Below are positions 1 to 6,952 of a stretch of 10,718 nucleotides of DNA, piece after piece. Positions within the stretch are counted from its first letter, which is position 1. Each line of letters begins with the position of its first letter. Location of the stretch: the NCBI GenBank assembly GCA_017475875.1, contig JAFVET010000109.1, forward strand, positions 1 through 10,718, in the 5' to 3' direction. The DNA comes from Candidatus Methanomethylophilaceae archaeon. Lineage in GTDB: Archaea > Thermoplasmatota > Thermoplasmata > Methanomassiliicoccales > Methanomethylophilaceae. The notes under the pieces were generated by a model that was not told where the DNA came from, did not search any database, and was given only the letters and a program-made list of their open reading frames with translations. Made by a program: the position numbers and the translations under genes.

Positions 1-625
1 CCTCTGCGGAGAGGACGGTTCCATCTCGGTCATCGGTGCGGTCTCGCCTCCCGGTGGAGACCTTTCCGAACCCGTCACTCAGAACACCCTCCGTATCGTC
101 CGTGTGTTCTGGGCCCTCGACACCAAGCTGAGGGAGAGGCGTCACTTCCCCACCATCAACTGGCTCACGTCGTACACCATGTACGACAAGCAGCTGACCG
201 AGTGGTTCAAGCAGAACGTCGCAGAGGACTTCCCCGCCCTTAGGGCATGGGCCATGCAGACCCTCCAGAAGGAGTCCGAGCTGCAGGAGGTCGTGCAGAT
301 GGTCGGTTCCGATTCCCTGCCCGACGAGCAGAAGATCACCCTGGAGATCGCCAGGATGATCCGTGAGATCTTCCTCCAGCAGAACGCGTACCACCCCGTC
401 GACTGTTACTGCCCCCTCGAGAGGCAGTACATGATGCTCACCCTCATCAAGAAGTTCTCCGACCTCGCGGACAAGGCCCTCGCCGCCGGCGCCCAGGTCG
501 ACAAGATCATCTACCTCCCCGTCAGGACCAGGTTCAACCAGGCCAAGTACGAGGAGAACATCGATGAGGAGCTCAAAGCGGTCAGTGCGGACATGGACAA
601 GCAGTTCGCCGAACTGGGAGCGTGA
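1..625 (+). CDS. atpA: A-type ATP synthase subunit A, catalytic (3' part)
   Basis: This is the C-terminal part of the catalytic, nucleotide-hydrolysing/synthesising subunit of the archaeal A1AO ATP synthase, which sits in the cytoplasmic A1 head. The 5' end lies outside the window. The reading frame is open from base 2 and gives 207 visible residues before TGA at 623-625, although the first possible start codon in the frame is only at 104. The first visible residues contain the family signature [18 protein letters not shown], followed by [11 protein letters not shown] and the INWLTSYT stretch, all typical of A/V-type catalytic subunits. The P-loop would lie upstream, off the window. The stop overlaps the GTG start of atpB (GTGA, 622-625), so the two are probably translationally coupled. 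Identification is secure by motif; only the missing N-terminal two thirds cannot be judged. Confidence 0.95.
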   Translation, partial: LCGEDGSISVIGAVSPPGGDLSEPVTQNTLRIVRVFWALDTKLRERRHFPTINWLTSYTMYDKQLTEWFKQNVAEDFPALRAWAMQTLQKESELQEVVQMVGSDSLPDEQKITLEIARMIREIFLQQNAYHPVDCYCPLERQYMMLTLIKKFSDLADKALAAGAQVDKIIYLPVRTRFNQAKYEENIDEELKAVSADMDKQFAELGA

Positions 626-2010
626 TTAAGGTGTCAGACATTACCAAAGAGTACAAGACAATCTCCCAGATCGCCGGACCTCTGGTCTACGTGAAGAACA
701 CCGAGCCCGTAGGATACTACGAGATGGTCAGCATCAGGATGTCCGACGGAACCATCAGGAGGGGGCAGGTCCTCGATACCTCCAACGACCTCGTGGTCGT
801 CCAGGTCTTCGAGGGTACGTCCGGTATCGACCGTGACGCCTCCGTCCGTTTCCTCGGAGAGACCATGAAGATGCCCGTTTCCAGGGACATGATCGGCAGG
901 GTCCTTTCCGGAGCCGGTGAGCCCCTCGACGGCGGTGCCAAGATCGTTCCCGAGAAGGAGCTCGACATCACCGGAGCGGCCATCAACCCCTGGGCAAGGG
1001 ACAGTCCTTCCGATTTCATCCAGACCGGAATCTCCACCATCGACGGTATGAACACCCTCGTCAGGGGTCAGAAGCTGCCTATCTTCTCCGCGTCGGGTCT
1101 TCCCCACAACGAGATGGCTCTCCAGATCGCCAGGCAGGCCAAGGTCCGCGGTGAGAACGAAGAGTTCGCCGTGGTGTTCATCGCCATGGGTATCACCAAC
1201 GAAGAGAAGCAGATGTTCATGAAGGAGTTCGAGAGGACCGGTGCCCTGAAGAGCGCCGTGGTCTTCCTCAACCTCGCCGACGACCCCGCCGTCGAGAGGA
1301 CCCTGACCCCCCGTCTCGGTCTCACGACCGCCGAGTACATGGCGTTCGAACTCGGAATGCAGGTGCTGGTCATCATGACCGACATCACCAACTACTGTGA
1401 GGCTCTCCGTCAGATCGGTGCGGCTCGTGAAGAGGTGCCCGGAAGGCGTGGATACCCCGGTTACATGTACACCGACCTCGCCCAGCTCTACGAGCGTGCA
1501 GGCAGGATCAAAGGAAAGAAGGGTTCCATCACCCAGATCCCCATCCTGTCCATGCCCGGTGGCGACATCACCCACCCGATCCCCGACCTTTCCGGTTACA
1601 TCACCGAGGGTCAGATCGTTCTGTCGATGGAACTGCACAGGAACGGTATCTACCCGCCGGTCAACGTCTCCTCGTCTCTGAGCAGGCTTATGGGCGGAGG
1701 TACCGGTAAGGGCAAGACCCGTGAGGACCACAAGGGTGTGTCCGACCAGCTCTATGCATCCTATGCAGAGGGTAAGGACCTCCGTGGCCTCGTGGCCATC
1801 GTTGGTAAGGACTCCCTTTCCGCCAAGGACAGGAAGCTCCTGGACTTCGCCGACATCTTCGAGGACCGTATCGTCCGCCAGGGTATCGACGAGGACCGTT
1901 CCATCGAGGAGACCCTCGATCTCGCTTGGGAGATCTTCACCGAGCTCGACCTCGATCAGCTCACTAGGATCGACCGTAAGTACATCGAGACCTACCTGCC
2001 CAAGAAGTGA
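622..2010 (+). CDS. atpB: A-type ATP synthase subunit B
   Basis: This is the non-catalytic, regulatory subunit of the A1 head, which alternates with subunit A. It has 462 residues, the usual family length. Visible family marks are [16 protein letters not shown] at the N-terminus (beta-barrel domain), [20 protein letters not shown] where catalytic subunits carry a P-loop (this degenerate loop defines subunit B), [20 protein letters not shown], and [17 protein letters not shown]. The C-terminal helical domain ends in PKK. The start is uncertain by three codons. GTG at 622 overlaps the atpA stop, but the purine-rich GGGAG at 616-620 is only one base away from it. GTG at 631 sits 10 bases after GGGAG and could be the true start. 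The stop at 2008-2010 precedes the atpD ATG by five bases. It belongs to the atp operon. Confidence 0.96.
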   Translation: MIKVSDITKEYKTISQIAGPLVYVKNTEPVGYYEMVSIRMSDGTIRRGQVLDTSNDLVVVQVFEGTSGIDRDASVRFLGETMKMPVSRDMIGRVLSGAGEPLDGGAKIVPEKELDITGAAINPWARDSPSDFIQTGISTIDGMNTLVRGQKLPIFSASGLPHNEMALQIARQAKVRGENEEFAVVFIAMGITNEEKQMFMKEFERTGALKSAVVFLNLADDPAVERTLTPRLGLTTAEYMAFELGMQVLVIMTDITNYCEALRQIGAAREEVPGRRGYPGYMYTDLAQLYERAGRIKGKKGSITQIPILSMPGGDITHPIPDLSGYITEGQIVLSMELHRNGIYPPVNVSSSLSRLMGGGTGKGKTREDHKGVSDQLYASYAEGKDLRGLVAIVGKDSLSAKDRKLLDFADIFEDRIVRQGIDEDRSIEETLDLAWEIFTELDLDQLTRIDRKYIETYLPKK

Positions 2011-2011
2011 T
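2004..2011 (+). promoter_or_regulatory. Ribosome binding site of atpD
   Basis: The stretch GAAGTGAT matches the archaeal anti-Shine-Dalgarno consensus (GGAGGTGAT) with one mismatch and lies four bases before ATG 2016. It favours ATG 2016 over the in-frame GTG at 2007, which would lie inside the site. The RBS spans the atpB stop codon, so termination of atpB and initiation of atpD are probably coupled. Confidence 0.6.
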
Positions 2012-2015
2012 CGCC

Positions 2016-2651
2016 ATGGCAGCACGTGATGTCACCCCCAACCGTTCGGTCCTTCTGGACCTCAAGAAGAGGATCAAACTGACCCAGAGTGGTTACAAGG
2101 TCCTCAAGATGAAGAGGGACGGCCTCATCATCGAACTCTTCGAGGTCCTCGACAAGGCCAAGCAGATGCGTGAAGGTGTCTCCGCCGATTACGATATCGC
2201 GATGGAGAAGATCACCATCGCCCGTGCGGTCGAGGGAGAGATCGCCGTGAAGAGCGCGGCATACGCTTTGAAGTCCAATCCACAGGTGAAGCTCTCCAGC
2301 AAGAGCATCATGGGAATGATGGTTCCCAAAGTGGAGGCGGACTGGACGCATGCCCTGATGACGGAGAAGGGATATGGTGTCATATCCACCTCCGCCTACA
2401 TCGAAGGAGCATCCAACGCCTTCGCCAAACTGCTGGACACCATCATCCGTGCGGCAGAGGTCGAAACGACCCTGAAGAAACTGCTGGACGAGATCGAGAA
2501 GACCAAGAGAAGGGTCAACGCTCTCGAGTTCAAGATCATCCCCGATCTGAAAGAGGCCGAAAGGTTCGTCAAGTTCAGTCTCGAGGAGATGGACAGGGAG
2601 AACACCACCCGTCTCAAGCACCTGAAGAAGAAAGGGGCTGTAGAGGAATGA
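2016..2651 (+). CDS. atpD: A-type ATP synthase subunit D (central stalk)
   Basis: Subunit D forms the coiled-coil rotor shaft that passes through the A1 head and transmits rotation to the membrane ring. The protein has 211 residues, normal for the family. The N-terminus MAARDVTPNRSVLLDLKKRIKLTQSGYKVLKMKRD is the typical start of subunit D and forms the first long helix. The C-terminal helix (about residues 140-200) contains LLDEIEKTKRRVNALEFKIIPDLKEAERF, the standard D-family signature. The more hydrophobic middle region is the globular part. I chose ATG 2016 because homologues begin near MA(L/A)xDVxPxR and a good ribosome binding site precedes it. The stop (2649-2651) overlaps the ATG of the following 48-residue gene. 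Identification is firm. Confidence 0.95.
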   Translation: MAARDVTPNRSVLLDLKKRIKLTQSGYKVLKMKRDGLIIELFEVLDKAKQMREGVSADYDIAMEKITIARAVEGEIAVKSAAYALKSNPQVKLSSKSIMGMMVPKVEADWTHALMTEKGYGVISTSAYIEGASNAFAKLLDTIIRAAEVETTLKKLLDEIEKTKRRVNALEFKIIPDLKEAERFVKFSLEEMDRENTTRLKHLKKKGAVEE

Positions 2652-2794
2652 AATCGCTTAAGGACAGGGTCCGCGAGATCGGGGACGACCCCGAGAAGAT
2701 CAAGACCACGTTCAACGTGGCCTGGATCCTGTCCTATGCGATGCTCATCTTCGGCTTCGCGATCATACTTGTGGTATTGATCCTCAACTTGTAA
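2648..2794 (+). CDS. Small single-pass membrane protein downstream of atpD
   Basis: A 48-residue reading frame starts with ATG 2648, overlapping the atpD stop by four bases (ATGA), and ends with TAA 2792-2794, directly before the operon terminator. Residues 1-20 are charged and rich in Lys, Asp, Glu and Arg (MKSLKDRVREIGDDPEKIKT). Residues about 24-47 are an unbroken hydrophobic segment (AWILSYAMLIFGFAIILVV and on) that should span the membrane once, probably with the charged N-terminus inside. I do not recognise the family. Its position is the one held by ahaG, the last gene of the Methanosarcina mazei aha operon, but homology is not established. The tight coupling and the plausible topology suggest a real gene that may accompany the ATP synthase. 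It could be an assembly or accessory subunit, or an unrelated small membrane protein. Confidence 0.72.
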   Translation: MKSLKDRVREIGDDPEKIKTTFNVAWILSYAMLIFGFAIILVVLILNL

Positions 2795-2802
2795 AACAGA
2801 TT

Positions 2803-2830
2803 AAAAAGGCCCGGTTCCACCGGGCCGTTT
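2803..2830. terminator. Bidirectional terminator hairpin between convergent genes
   Basis: An 8-bp perfect GC-rich stem, GGCCCGGT (2808-2815) pairing with ACCGGGCC (2819-2826), closes a three-base TCC loop. It is flanked by AAAAA at 2803-2807 and by GTTT at 2827-2830. On the minus strand the stem is followed by TTTTT, a classical U-tract after the DP1 stop (2832). On the plus strand it is followed by a shorter T run after the 48-residue gene (stop 2794). It therefore probably ends both transcription units. Confidence 0.75.
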
Positions 2831-2831
2831 C

Positions 2832-4274
2832 TCACAACCTGAAATCATGCATCTCGATCGCGCCGTTGTCGAGGCGGACTATCTGCATGATACCAGGGTC
2901 CGGGTTGAAGTTGTGCATCCTCTGGTATTCCGTCTGGTCCTGCCAGGTCGACGCGTTTATCAGACGCACGTCGCGGTACACCTGTTGTCCGGCACCGTGG
3001 ACGTGGCCCGACACGAATATGTCAGGGACGTGTTCCATGACCAGGTAGTCCTTGTTCTCCGGAGCCAAGGCGTTCCTCTGACCGTAGATCGGGGCCAGAT
3101 GGCGTCTCGTGCACATCTCCCTCATTACCTTCAGCGGATCGTCATAAGTGAGGTTCTGGACGCAGGCAATCCAATCGTCCATGCTCTTCCCATGGTAGGT
3201 AAGCACGGTCCTCCCCTCGACGTTGAGGTAGACCGGGTTGCCCAGGAGGAGGACGTTGGAGTCGATCGATCCGGAATAGACCTTGTCGAGGGCGGGTTGT
3301 GGCTCGGCGAGGCGTGCGGCGTCGTGGTTTCCGGGATGGACGACCATCTTGATGTGGTCGGGGATTTCCTTCAGGTATTCGGCAAGTTTGGCGTACTGGT
3401 CGAAGATGTCGGGGATGTTGAGTTCCTTGATCTGATCGGGGAACACTCCGATGCCGTCGACGACGTCTCCGGGGAACACGAGGTAGTTTATGTCCTGCTC
3501 GACCGCGTTCTCGCGGAGCCACTTGATCATCTTGTTCCAGGTGGATTCCAGGAACGTGCTGCTCCCCACGTGGACGTCGGAGAGGAAGGCTATCTTCGAG
3601 GGCGTGTCCGACTTCTCCCAGTGGTGGTCTTTGGGGATGTCCGGGCGATAGATTGCTTCCGCCATGAACAGCGTCTTCGCGGAGTTCGGGGTCCCCTTTA
3701 TCCCGATGACCTCGTCGTTGACGAAACACTCGGAGATCAACGGGGTGTCCTTGGAGATGAGGACCTTGGCGGTTCCGGAAAGGTCCTCTACGGTAAGCAT
3801 GGTGTGACCGGATTTGGTGGTGTTCTTCTCGTAGATGATCCCGATGATGTTGACCGGGCGATCAAGGGTCATGGCTTTGACGATGTCCGCGCACCCTCCG
3901 AAATCGGGTCTGCGGAGAAGAAGCCGCCTTTCCATCTCGTACCGGCTTTTGAAATAGGCCGCGAAATCGTTGATTTTCCCAACGGACCTGGATTCGCCGG
4001 TGACGTCGGTCCCCTTGATGACGCTCAGATCGGGCGTGAACGTGTTGTGCGGTTTGATCTCCTTCTTGGATTCGAAAAGCACCTTGTCCCCTGCGATGGC
4101 ATCCATGATGTCCTGTTTGTTGACGAACATGGCGTTCTCGGCGAGTTTGGAGAACACGGTGTTGGTGAATTCCAACGGATCGTTGTTCGAGAGGACCATT
4201 TCCAACGCATCTGGCGAGAAGAAAATGTTGTGTTTGGCAGCCAGTGAAAGAACTTCGGCCCTCATGACGTTCAT
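2832..4274 (-). CDS. polB: DNA polymerase D small subunit DP1 (3'-5' exonuclease)
   Basis: DP1 is the proofreading exonuclease subunit of the archaeal family D replicative polymerase; its partner DP2 is not in this window. With ATG 4274 the protein has 480 residues. An N-terminal helical region (1-80) and a linker precede an OB-fold (about 138-205, VNIIGIIYEKN to the VIGIKG region). A Mre11-like calcineurin phosphoesterase domain follows, with all metal motifs: D233-x-H235 in LSDVHVG, GDVVD at D270, GNHD at 315-318, H361 in TYHG, and GHVHG with H424 and H426. The exonuclease site therefore looks intact. An in-frame extension to 4322 would overlap the upstream gene by 32 bases and is unlikely. 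ATG 4265 is an alternative start three codons in; neither start has a strong ribosome binding site. The gene lies 16 bases after a DUF6951-like gene and is probably co-transcribed with it. The symbol polB for DP1 should not be confused with family B polymerase. Confidence 0.94.
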   Translation of the reverse strand: MNVMRAEVLSLAAKHNIFFSPDALEMVLSNNDPLEFTNTVFSKLAENAMFVNKQDIMDAIAGDKVLFESKKEIKPHNTFTPDLSVIKGTDVTGESRSVGKINDFAAYFKSRYEMERRLLLRRPDFGGCADIVKAMTLDRPVNIIGIIYEKNTTKSGHTMLTVEDLSGTAKVLISKDTPLISECFVNDEVIGIKGTPNSAKTLFMAEAIYRPDIPKDHHWEKSDTPSKIAFLSDVHVGSSTFLESTWNKMIKWLRENAVEQDINYLVFPGDVVDGIGVFPDQIKELNIPDIFDQYAKLAEYLKEIPDHIKMVVHPGNHDAARLAEPQPALDKVYSGSIDSNVLLLGNPVYLNVEGRTVLTYHGKSMDDWIACVQNLTYDDPLKVMREMCTRRHLAPIYGQRNALAPENKDYLVMEHVPDIFVSGHVHGAGQQVYRDVRLINASTWQDQTEYQRMHNFNPDPGIMQIVRLDNGAIEMHDFRL

Positions 4275-4290
4275 TAATACGGCCTGATGT

Positions 4291-4638
4291 TTAATCCCTT
4301 GTATCGTATGGGAAAATGTCAACCGAGTTCTCCTTGCTTTTTTCCGCGAGGGACCTCGTCAGCATGCCGAGTTCCAGAAAGGCCGCGTTGTAGATGGCAT
4401 TGGGCACCAGGCATGTCGGCGTCAGGTTGCCGCGTATCTCGTCGGAGTTGATCTTCGACTGTTGGAAACCGTAGACGTCCATGGCCGTGATCCTCCCTCC
4501 GAGGCGTTCAGCGTAACCCTGGACCACGTCGCAATCCGAAACGATCGTCACGTCCAGATCCCCGTCGTCTCTCAACGAGACGGTGATCTCCGCCGTACGG
4601 TCGCACGTCCTCATGACCGCCCTGGTCCTGCTAACCAT
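4291..4638 (-). CDS. DUF6951-like small three-cysteine protein
   Basis: This is a 115-residue soluble protein without signal peptide or membrane segment. The layout resembles a short methanogen family that I know as DUF6951: C12-x-x-T near the N-terminus, a beta strand pair leading to SDC (C36) DVVQGYAERL, and a C-terminal CLVPNAIYNAAFLELGM block (C76). The three cysteines at family-conserved places suggest metal or Fe-S binding, but that is inference and no function is established. ATG 4638 has no clear ribosome binding site. With the AT-rich box centred near 4665 it could be a leaderless start, while ATG 4614 (beginning MRTCDRT) is an alternative that keeps all three cysteines. It is followed after 16 bases by DP1, so the two probably form one transcript. 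The family match is from memory and should be treated as tentative; the reading frame itself is convincing. Confidence 0.78.
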   Translation of the reverse strand: MVSRTRAVMRTCDRTAEITVSLRDDGDLDVTIVSDCDVVQGYAERLGGRITAMDVYGFQQSKINSDEIRGNLTPTCLVPNAIYNAAFLELGMLTRSLAEKSKENSVDIFPYDTRD

Positions 4639-4657
4639 GTCGGTGGAATCGGTTCGG

Positions 4658-4688
4658 ACCTATTTGTCCTGTGCCATCGTTTTTATCT
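4658..4688. promoter_or_regulatory. Divergent promoter region with TATA-like boxes
   Basis: The 71 bases between the two divergent genes (4639-4709) hold two AT-rich boxes in a GC-rich setting. On the plus strand GTTTTTATC (4680-4688) is centred about 26 bases before ATG 4710, the distance expected between an archaeal TATA box and the transcription start, so the UPF0201 mRNA may be leaderless. On the minus strand ACAAATAG (4662-4669) is placed similarly before ATG 4638. This second box lies within the inverted repeat GGAC-N6-GTCC (4658-4671), a possible operator. Confidence 0.45.
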
Positions 4689-4709
4689 TCCGAACATCTG
4701 TGCGGTGGC

Positions 4710-5096
4710 ATGGAAGAGATCAGGATATCCTGTGCCGTGAACCCCAGCGAGGACGAATCGCTGGTCAGGGACGCGGTTGCCAACATATTCCCCTCCGCGG
4801 ACCTCGTCATGGAAGACGGTCGGTTGACAGGCCACGCAGATCTCGTCACGTTCTCCAAGCTCATACGCAGGCAGAGGATCCTCGATACCACGAGGAGCGT
4901 CCTGATCAAGAACCGCGACGGCGACCGCACGCGCATGTACCTCAACAAACAGGTTGCGACGGTCGGAAAGGTGTCGTTCACCGACCGTCGTGCGGTCCTC
5001 GGTCCCATCGAGGTTACGATAGTCTCCGACGAGATGGAATCACTCATCGACCGCGTATCCCCGGTGACGGTCGACGGTGAAGAGGTGAAGGTTTGA
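4710..5096 (+). CDS. UPF0201 family protein (COG1931, RNA-binding-like)
   Basis: The 128-residue protein matches the archaeal UPF0201 family. Family marks are NPSEDESLVRDAVANIFP near the N-terminus, the central LIRRQRILDTTRSVL helix, LNKQVATVGKVSF, and LGPIEVTIVSD near the C-terminus. The family is annotated as RNA-binding domain or exosome-associated-like by fold, but I know of no defined biochemical role. ATG 4710 is chosen because homologues begin at this point (MEEIRISCAVNP) and a plus-strand TATA-like box lies about 26 bases upstream, suggesting a leaderless or nearly leaderless transcript. GGTGG at 4704-4708 is too close to be an ideal ribosome binding site. The longer frame from 4671 would add 13 unrelated residues and cross the promoter. 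The stop overlaps the TTG start of the next gene by four bases (TTGA), indicating an operon. Confidence 0.88.
   Translation: MEEIRISCAVNPSEDESLVRDAVANIFPSADLVMEDGRLTGHADLVTFSKLIRRQRILDTTRSVLIKNRDGDRTRMYLNKQVATVGKVSFTDRRAVLGPIEVTIVSDEMESLIDRVSPVTVDGEEVKV
5082..5088 (+). promoter_or_regulatory. Ribosome binding site deciding a TTG start
   Basis: GAGGTGA is a near-perfect Shine-Dalgarno sequence, four bases before TTG 5093 and inside the end of the UPF0201 gene. It supports the unusual TTG start over the in-frame GTG at 5105. Confidence 0.65.
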
Positions 5097-5863
5097 CCAT
5101 CGGGGTGTCCTGTACCGCTTTCAGCGCAGAAGATCTGGGCGAATGGATAGGTCCCATCTCGGAAGAGTTCGACCACTGGGAGATATTCTCGGACGGGCGT
5201 CACCATCTCGCCGACATGGGCCGCAGGGAACTGAAAGATCTTTTGTCCTCTTACGATTTGACATATACGATCCACACCGCCATCGCCGACGTCAACATCG
5301 CGTCACTCAACGACAGGATGCGCAAGGCATCCCTGGACACGGTCCTTGAAGACGTGGCGCTTGCTCCGGAACTGGGGGTGGACGTCCTGACCGTCCATCC
5401 CGGCATCCATTCATTGGCCATCCGCGGATTGGAGGAGCGTTCCGTAGAACTGGCGGCCGAGTCCATGAAGGTCCTCGACAAGGCCGCAGAGGAGTACGGG
5501 GTGACCCTCGCTATAGAGAACATGCCTTCGATGCCGTATTTCATCGGTCGCACCGCGGAGGAACTCGAGCACATAATCGAAGGTACCGGCCTAGGGGTCT
5601 GCTTCGACGTGGGGCACGCAAACACGATCGGTCAGATCGACGAGATGGTAAATCGTTTCGGTGGGCGCATAGTCCATATGCACGTCCACGACAACATGGG
5701 CGACCGGGACGCCCATATGACCATCGGTGACGGGAACATACGCTTCGGAGAAGTCCTCGGGCGCATGTCCCCGTACGACGGTTGTTACATCATCGAATCC
5801 AAGACGTTCGAATCCGCCGTGACCTCAAGGGTCCGTCTCGGTTCCATCCTCGGATCCCTTTGA
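5093..5863 (+). CDS. TIM-barrel protein of the AP endonuclease 2 / sugar isomerase superfamily
   Basis: The 256-residue protein is a xylose-isomerase-like TIM barrel (COG1082 or Nfo-like). Metal-binding positions visible in order are H61 (YTIHTAIADVNIAS), H102 (TVHPG), E142 (AIENMP), D172 and H175 (CFDVGHAN), H197 (HMHVHDN), D206 and H208 (DAHMTIGDG), and E235 (IIES). Sugar isomerases of this fold need mainly the E, D, H, E set, so that set being present is expected. The additional H61, H102 and D-x-H pair correspond by eye to endonuclease IV, whose three zinc ions use nine ligands. The protein is somewhat shorter than bacterial Nfo (about 285 residues). It could therefore be a DNA-repair nuclease or a sugar-phosphate isomerase; the superfamily is certain, the activity is not. 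It starts with TTG, overlaps UPF0201 by four bases, and its last 39 bases overlap the convergent CPBP gene. Confidence 0.87.
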   Translation: MTIGVSCTAFSAEDLGEWIGPISEEFDHWEIFSDGRHHLADMGRRELKDLLSSYDLTYTIHTAIADVNIASLNDRMRKASLDTVLEDVALAPELGVDVLTVHPGIHSLAIRGLEERSVELAAESMKVLDKAAEEYGVTLAIENMPSMPYFIGRTAEELEHIIEGTGLGVCFDVGHANTIGQIDEMVNRFGGRIVHMHVHDNMGDRDAHMTIGDGNIRFGEVLGRMSPYDGCYIIESKTFESAVTSRVRLGSILGSL

Positions 5864-6952
5864 TTCCCAATCAGGTATCGCGGGCATCTTCCTGACGGCT
5901 TCGGGCACTTTCCTGAGGCGCATGAACACCTCCACGAGGCATACCAGCCCGACCACCAGTATCACAAGGAGGATCGCGGCGGTCAGCACCGCGCTCACAT
6001 GCGTCATGGCCACCGACATGTAATCGGTGAGGAAGTGGAACACGATGGACGCGTGCAGTCCGAATTTTATGTAGAGGAGACCCATCACGAGTCCGCCGAG
6101 GGTTGCGGTAGCAACCTTGTTGATTCCCCAGAGGTCGACGTGGGCCACTCCGAAAACGATGGAGGTCACAATCAGGAGCGCAAGGGCGACCCTGGACATG
6201 CCGTATCCGCCGTACAGGTACCTCAGGAAATCCTTTCTGCCCGCGCAGATGGCGAGTGCCATCATGGGCAATCCGATGGGTATCAGACGAGAGACGATCT
6301 CTTCCCAGAACGCGGCCCTCGCGAACGTGAACGCATCCTCGGGAAGCGAATCGGCCACCAGCCCCTCGGGGGCGACTATGCCTTGACCGAAGCTCCCCTG
6401 CAGGAGGTTGATGACGAGCTCGATGATGATCGTCGATCCGAAGAGGAGGCATATCCAGAACAGAGGGGTCTTCTCGGCCGATTCCAGATTCCTTTTGTTC
6501 CTGTCCGGGGAGAACATGTTCCTCGACTGGTACAGTAACGCTACCGCGGACAGGACGATGGCCACCGCGATGACGACCCAATAGATCTGGGCCGATATGC
6601 CGGACAGGTGACCTACGGTCCTCAGGTCCGGCGACAGGAAGAATATGTTCACGGTCTTATCGGAAAGCCAGTCCAAAGTCTCCGGAAACGCGTATATGAG
6701 GATTCCCAACTCCAGAATCAGAAGGATCAGGATGAACGGCATGGAGAACACCGCGCCCATCTTCAACGGGCTGTTCGGGTCTTCCGGTTCCGGTGCGTCG
6801 CGGAGTTTCGCCCCGCATCTCCCACAGTACTCGTATCCGCCGGCCCTGTATTCGTCACAGTATTGGCACGGTCCCTCCCCCAACTCGCCACCGCACACCG
6901 GACAGAACCTGTAGCCTTCCTTGCGTGCGGAATCGCATCTGTCGCATGTCAT
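5825..6952 (-). CDS. Double zinc-ribbon, CPBP-family intramembrane metalloprotease-like protein
   Basis: This is a 375-residue membrane protein. Residues 3-46 form two zinc ribbons with four CxxC pairs (C3/C6 with C17/C20, and C29/C32 with C43/C46). A first membrane helix follows at about 66-89, then further hydrophobic segments at about 121-141, 164-187, 254-271, 279-313 and 319-343. The CPBP (Abi/Rce1-like) motifs are complete: EExxxR at E217-E218-R222, FxxxH at F267-H271, and HxxxD at H306-D310. The family includes CAAX-type prenyl proteases and bacteriocin-immunity proteins; the substrate here is unknown. ATG 6952 overlaps the stop of the preceding gene (ATGA), and GAGGGA lies eight bases upstream. 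The in-frame extension to 7543 is only the antisense of another frame. The C-terminus is acidic and overlaps the convergent TIM-barrel gene by 39 bases. The zinc ribbons probably recruit a protein or nucleic-acid partner on the cytoplasmic side. Confidence 0.9.
   Translation of the reverse strand: MTCDRCDSARKEGYRFCPVCGGELGEGPCQYCDEYRAGGYEYCGRCGAKLRDAPEPEDPNSPLKMGAVFSMPFILILLILELGILIYAFPETLDWLSDKTVNIFFLSPDLRTVGHLSGISAQIYWVVIAVAIVLSAVALLYQSRNMFSPDRNKRNLESAEKTPLFWICLLFGSTIIIELVINLLQGSFGQGIVAPEGLVADSLPEDAFTFARAAFWEEIVSRLIPIGLPMMALAICAGRKDFLRYLYGGYGMSRVALALLIVTSIVFGVAHVDLWGINKVATATLGGLVMGLLYIKFGLHASIVFHFLTDYMSVAMTHVSAVLTAAILLVILVVGLVCLVEVFMRLRKVPEAVRKMPAIPDWESKGSEDGTETDP

Noticed and set aside
104..106. 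Start of a separate 173-residue gene at GTG 104
   Set aside because: The frame is open back to base 2 and encodes the conserved subunit A signature before 104, so this is an internal codon of the truncated atpA.
634..2025. 463-residue open frame antisense to atpB
   Set aside because: The sequence is low-complexity, rich in Gly, Asp, Leu, Val and His, with no domain. It arises from the strong codon bias of atpB, whose identity is certain.
2847..4247. 466-residue open frame antisense to DP1
   Set aside because: It is the complementary shadow of a gene with complete phosphoesterase motifs. Its composition (Val, Asp and His rich) is typical of antisense frames in GC-rich DNA.
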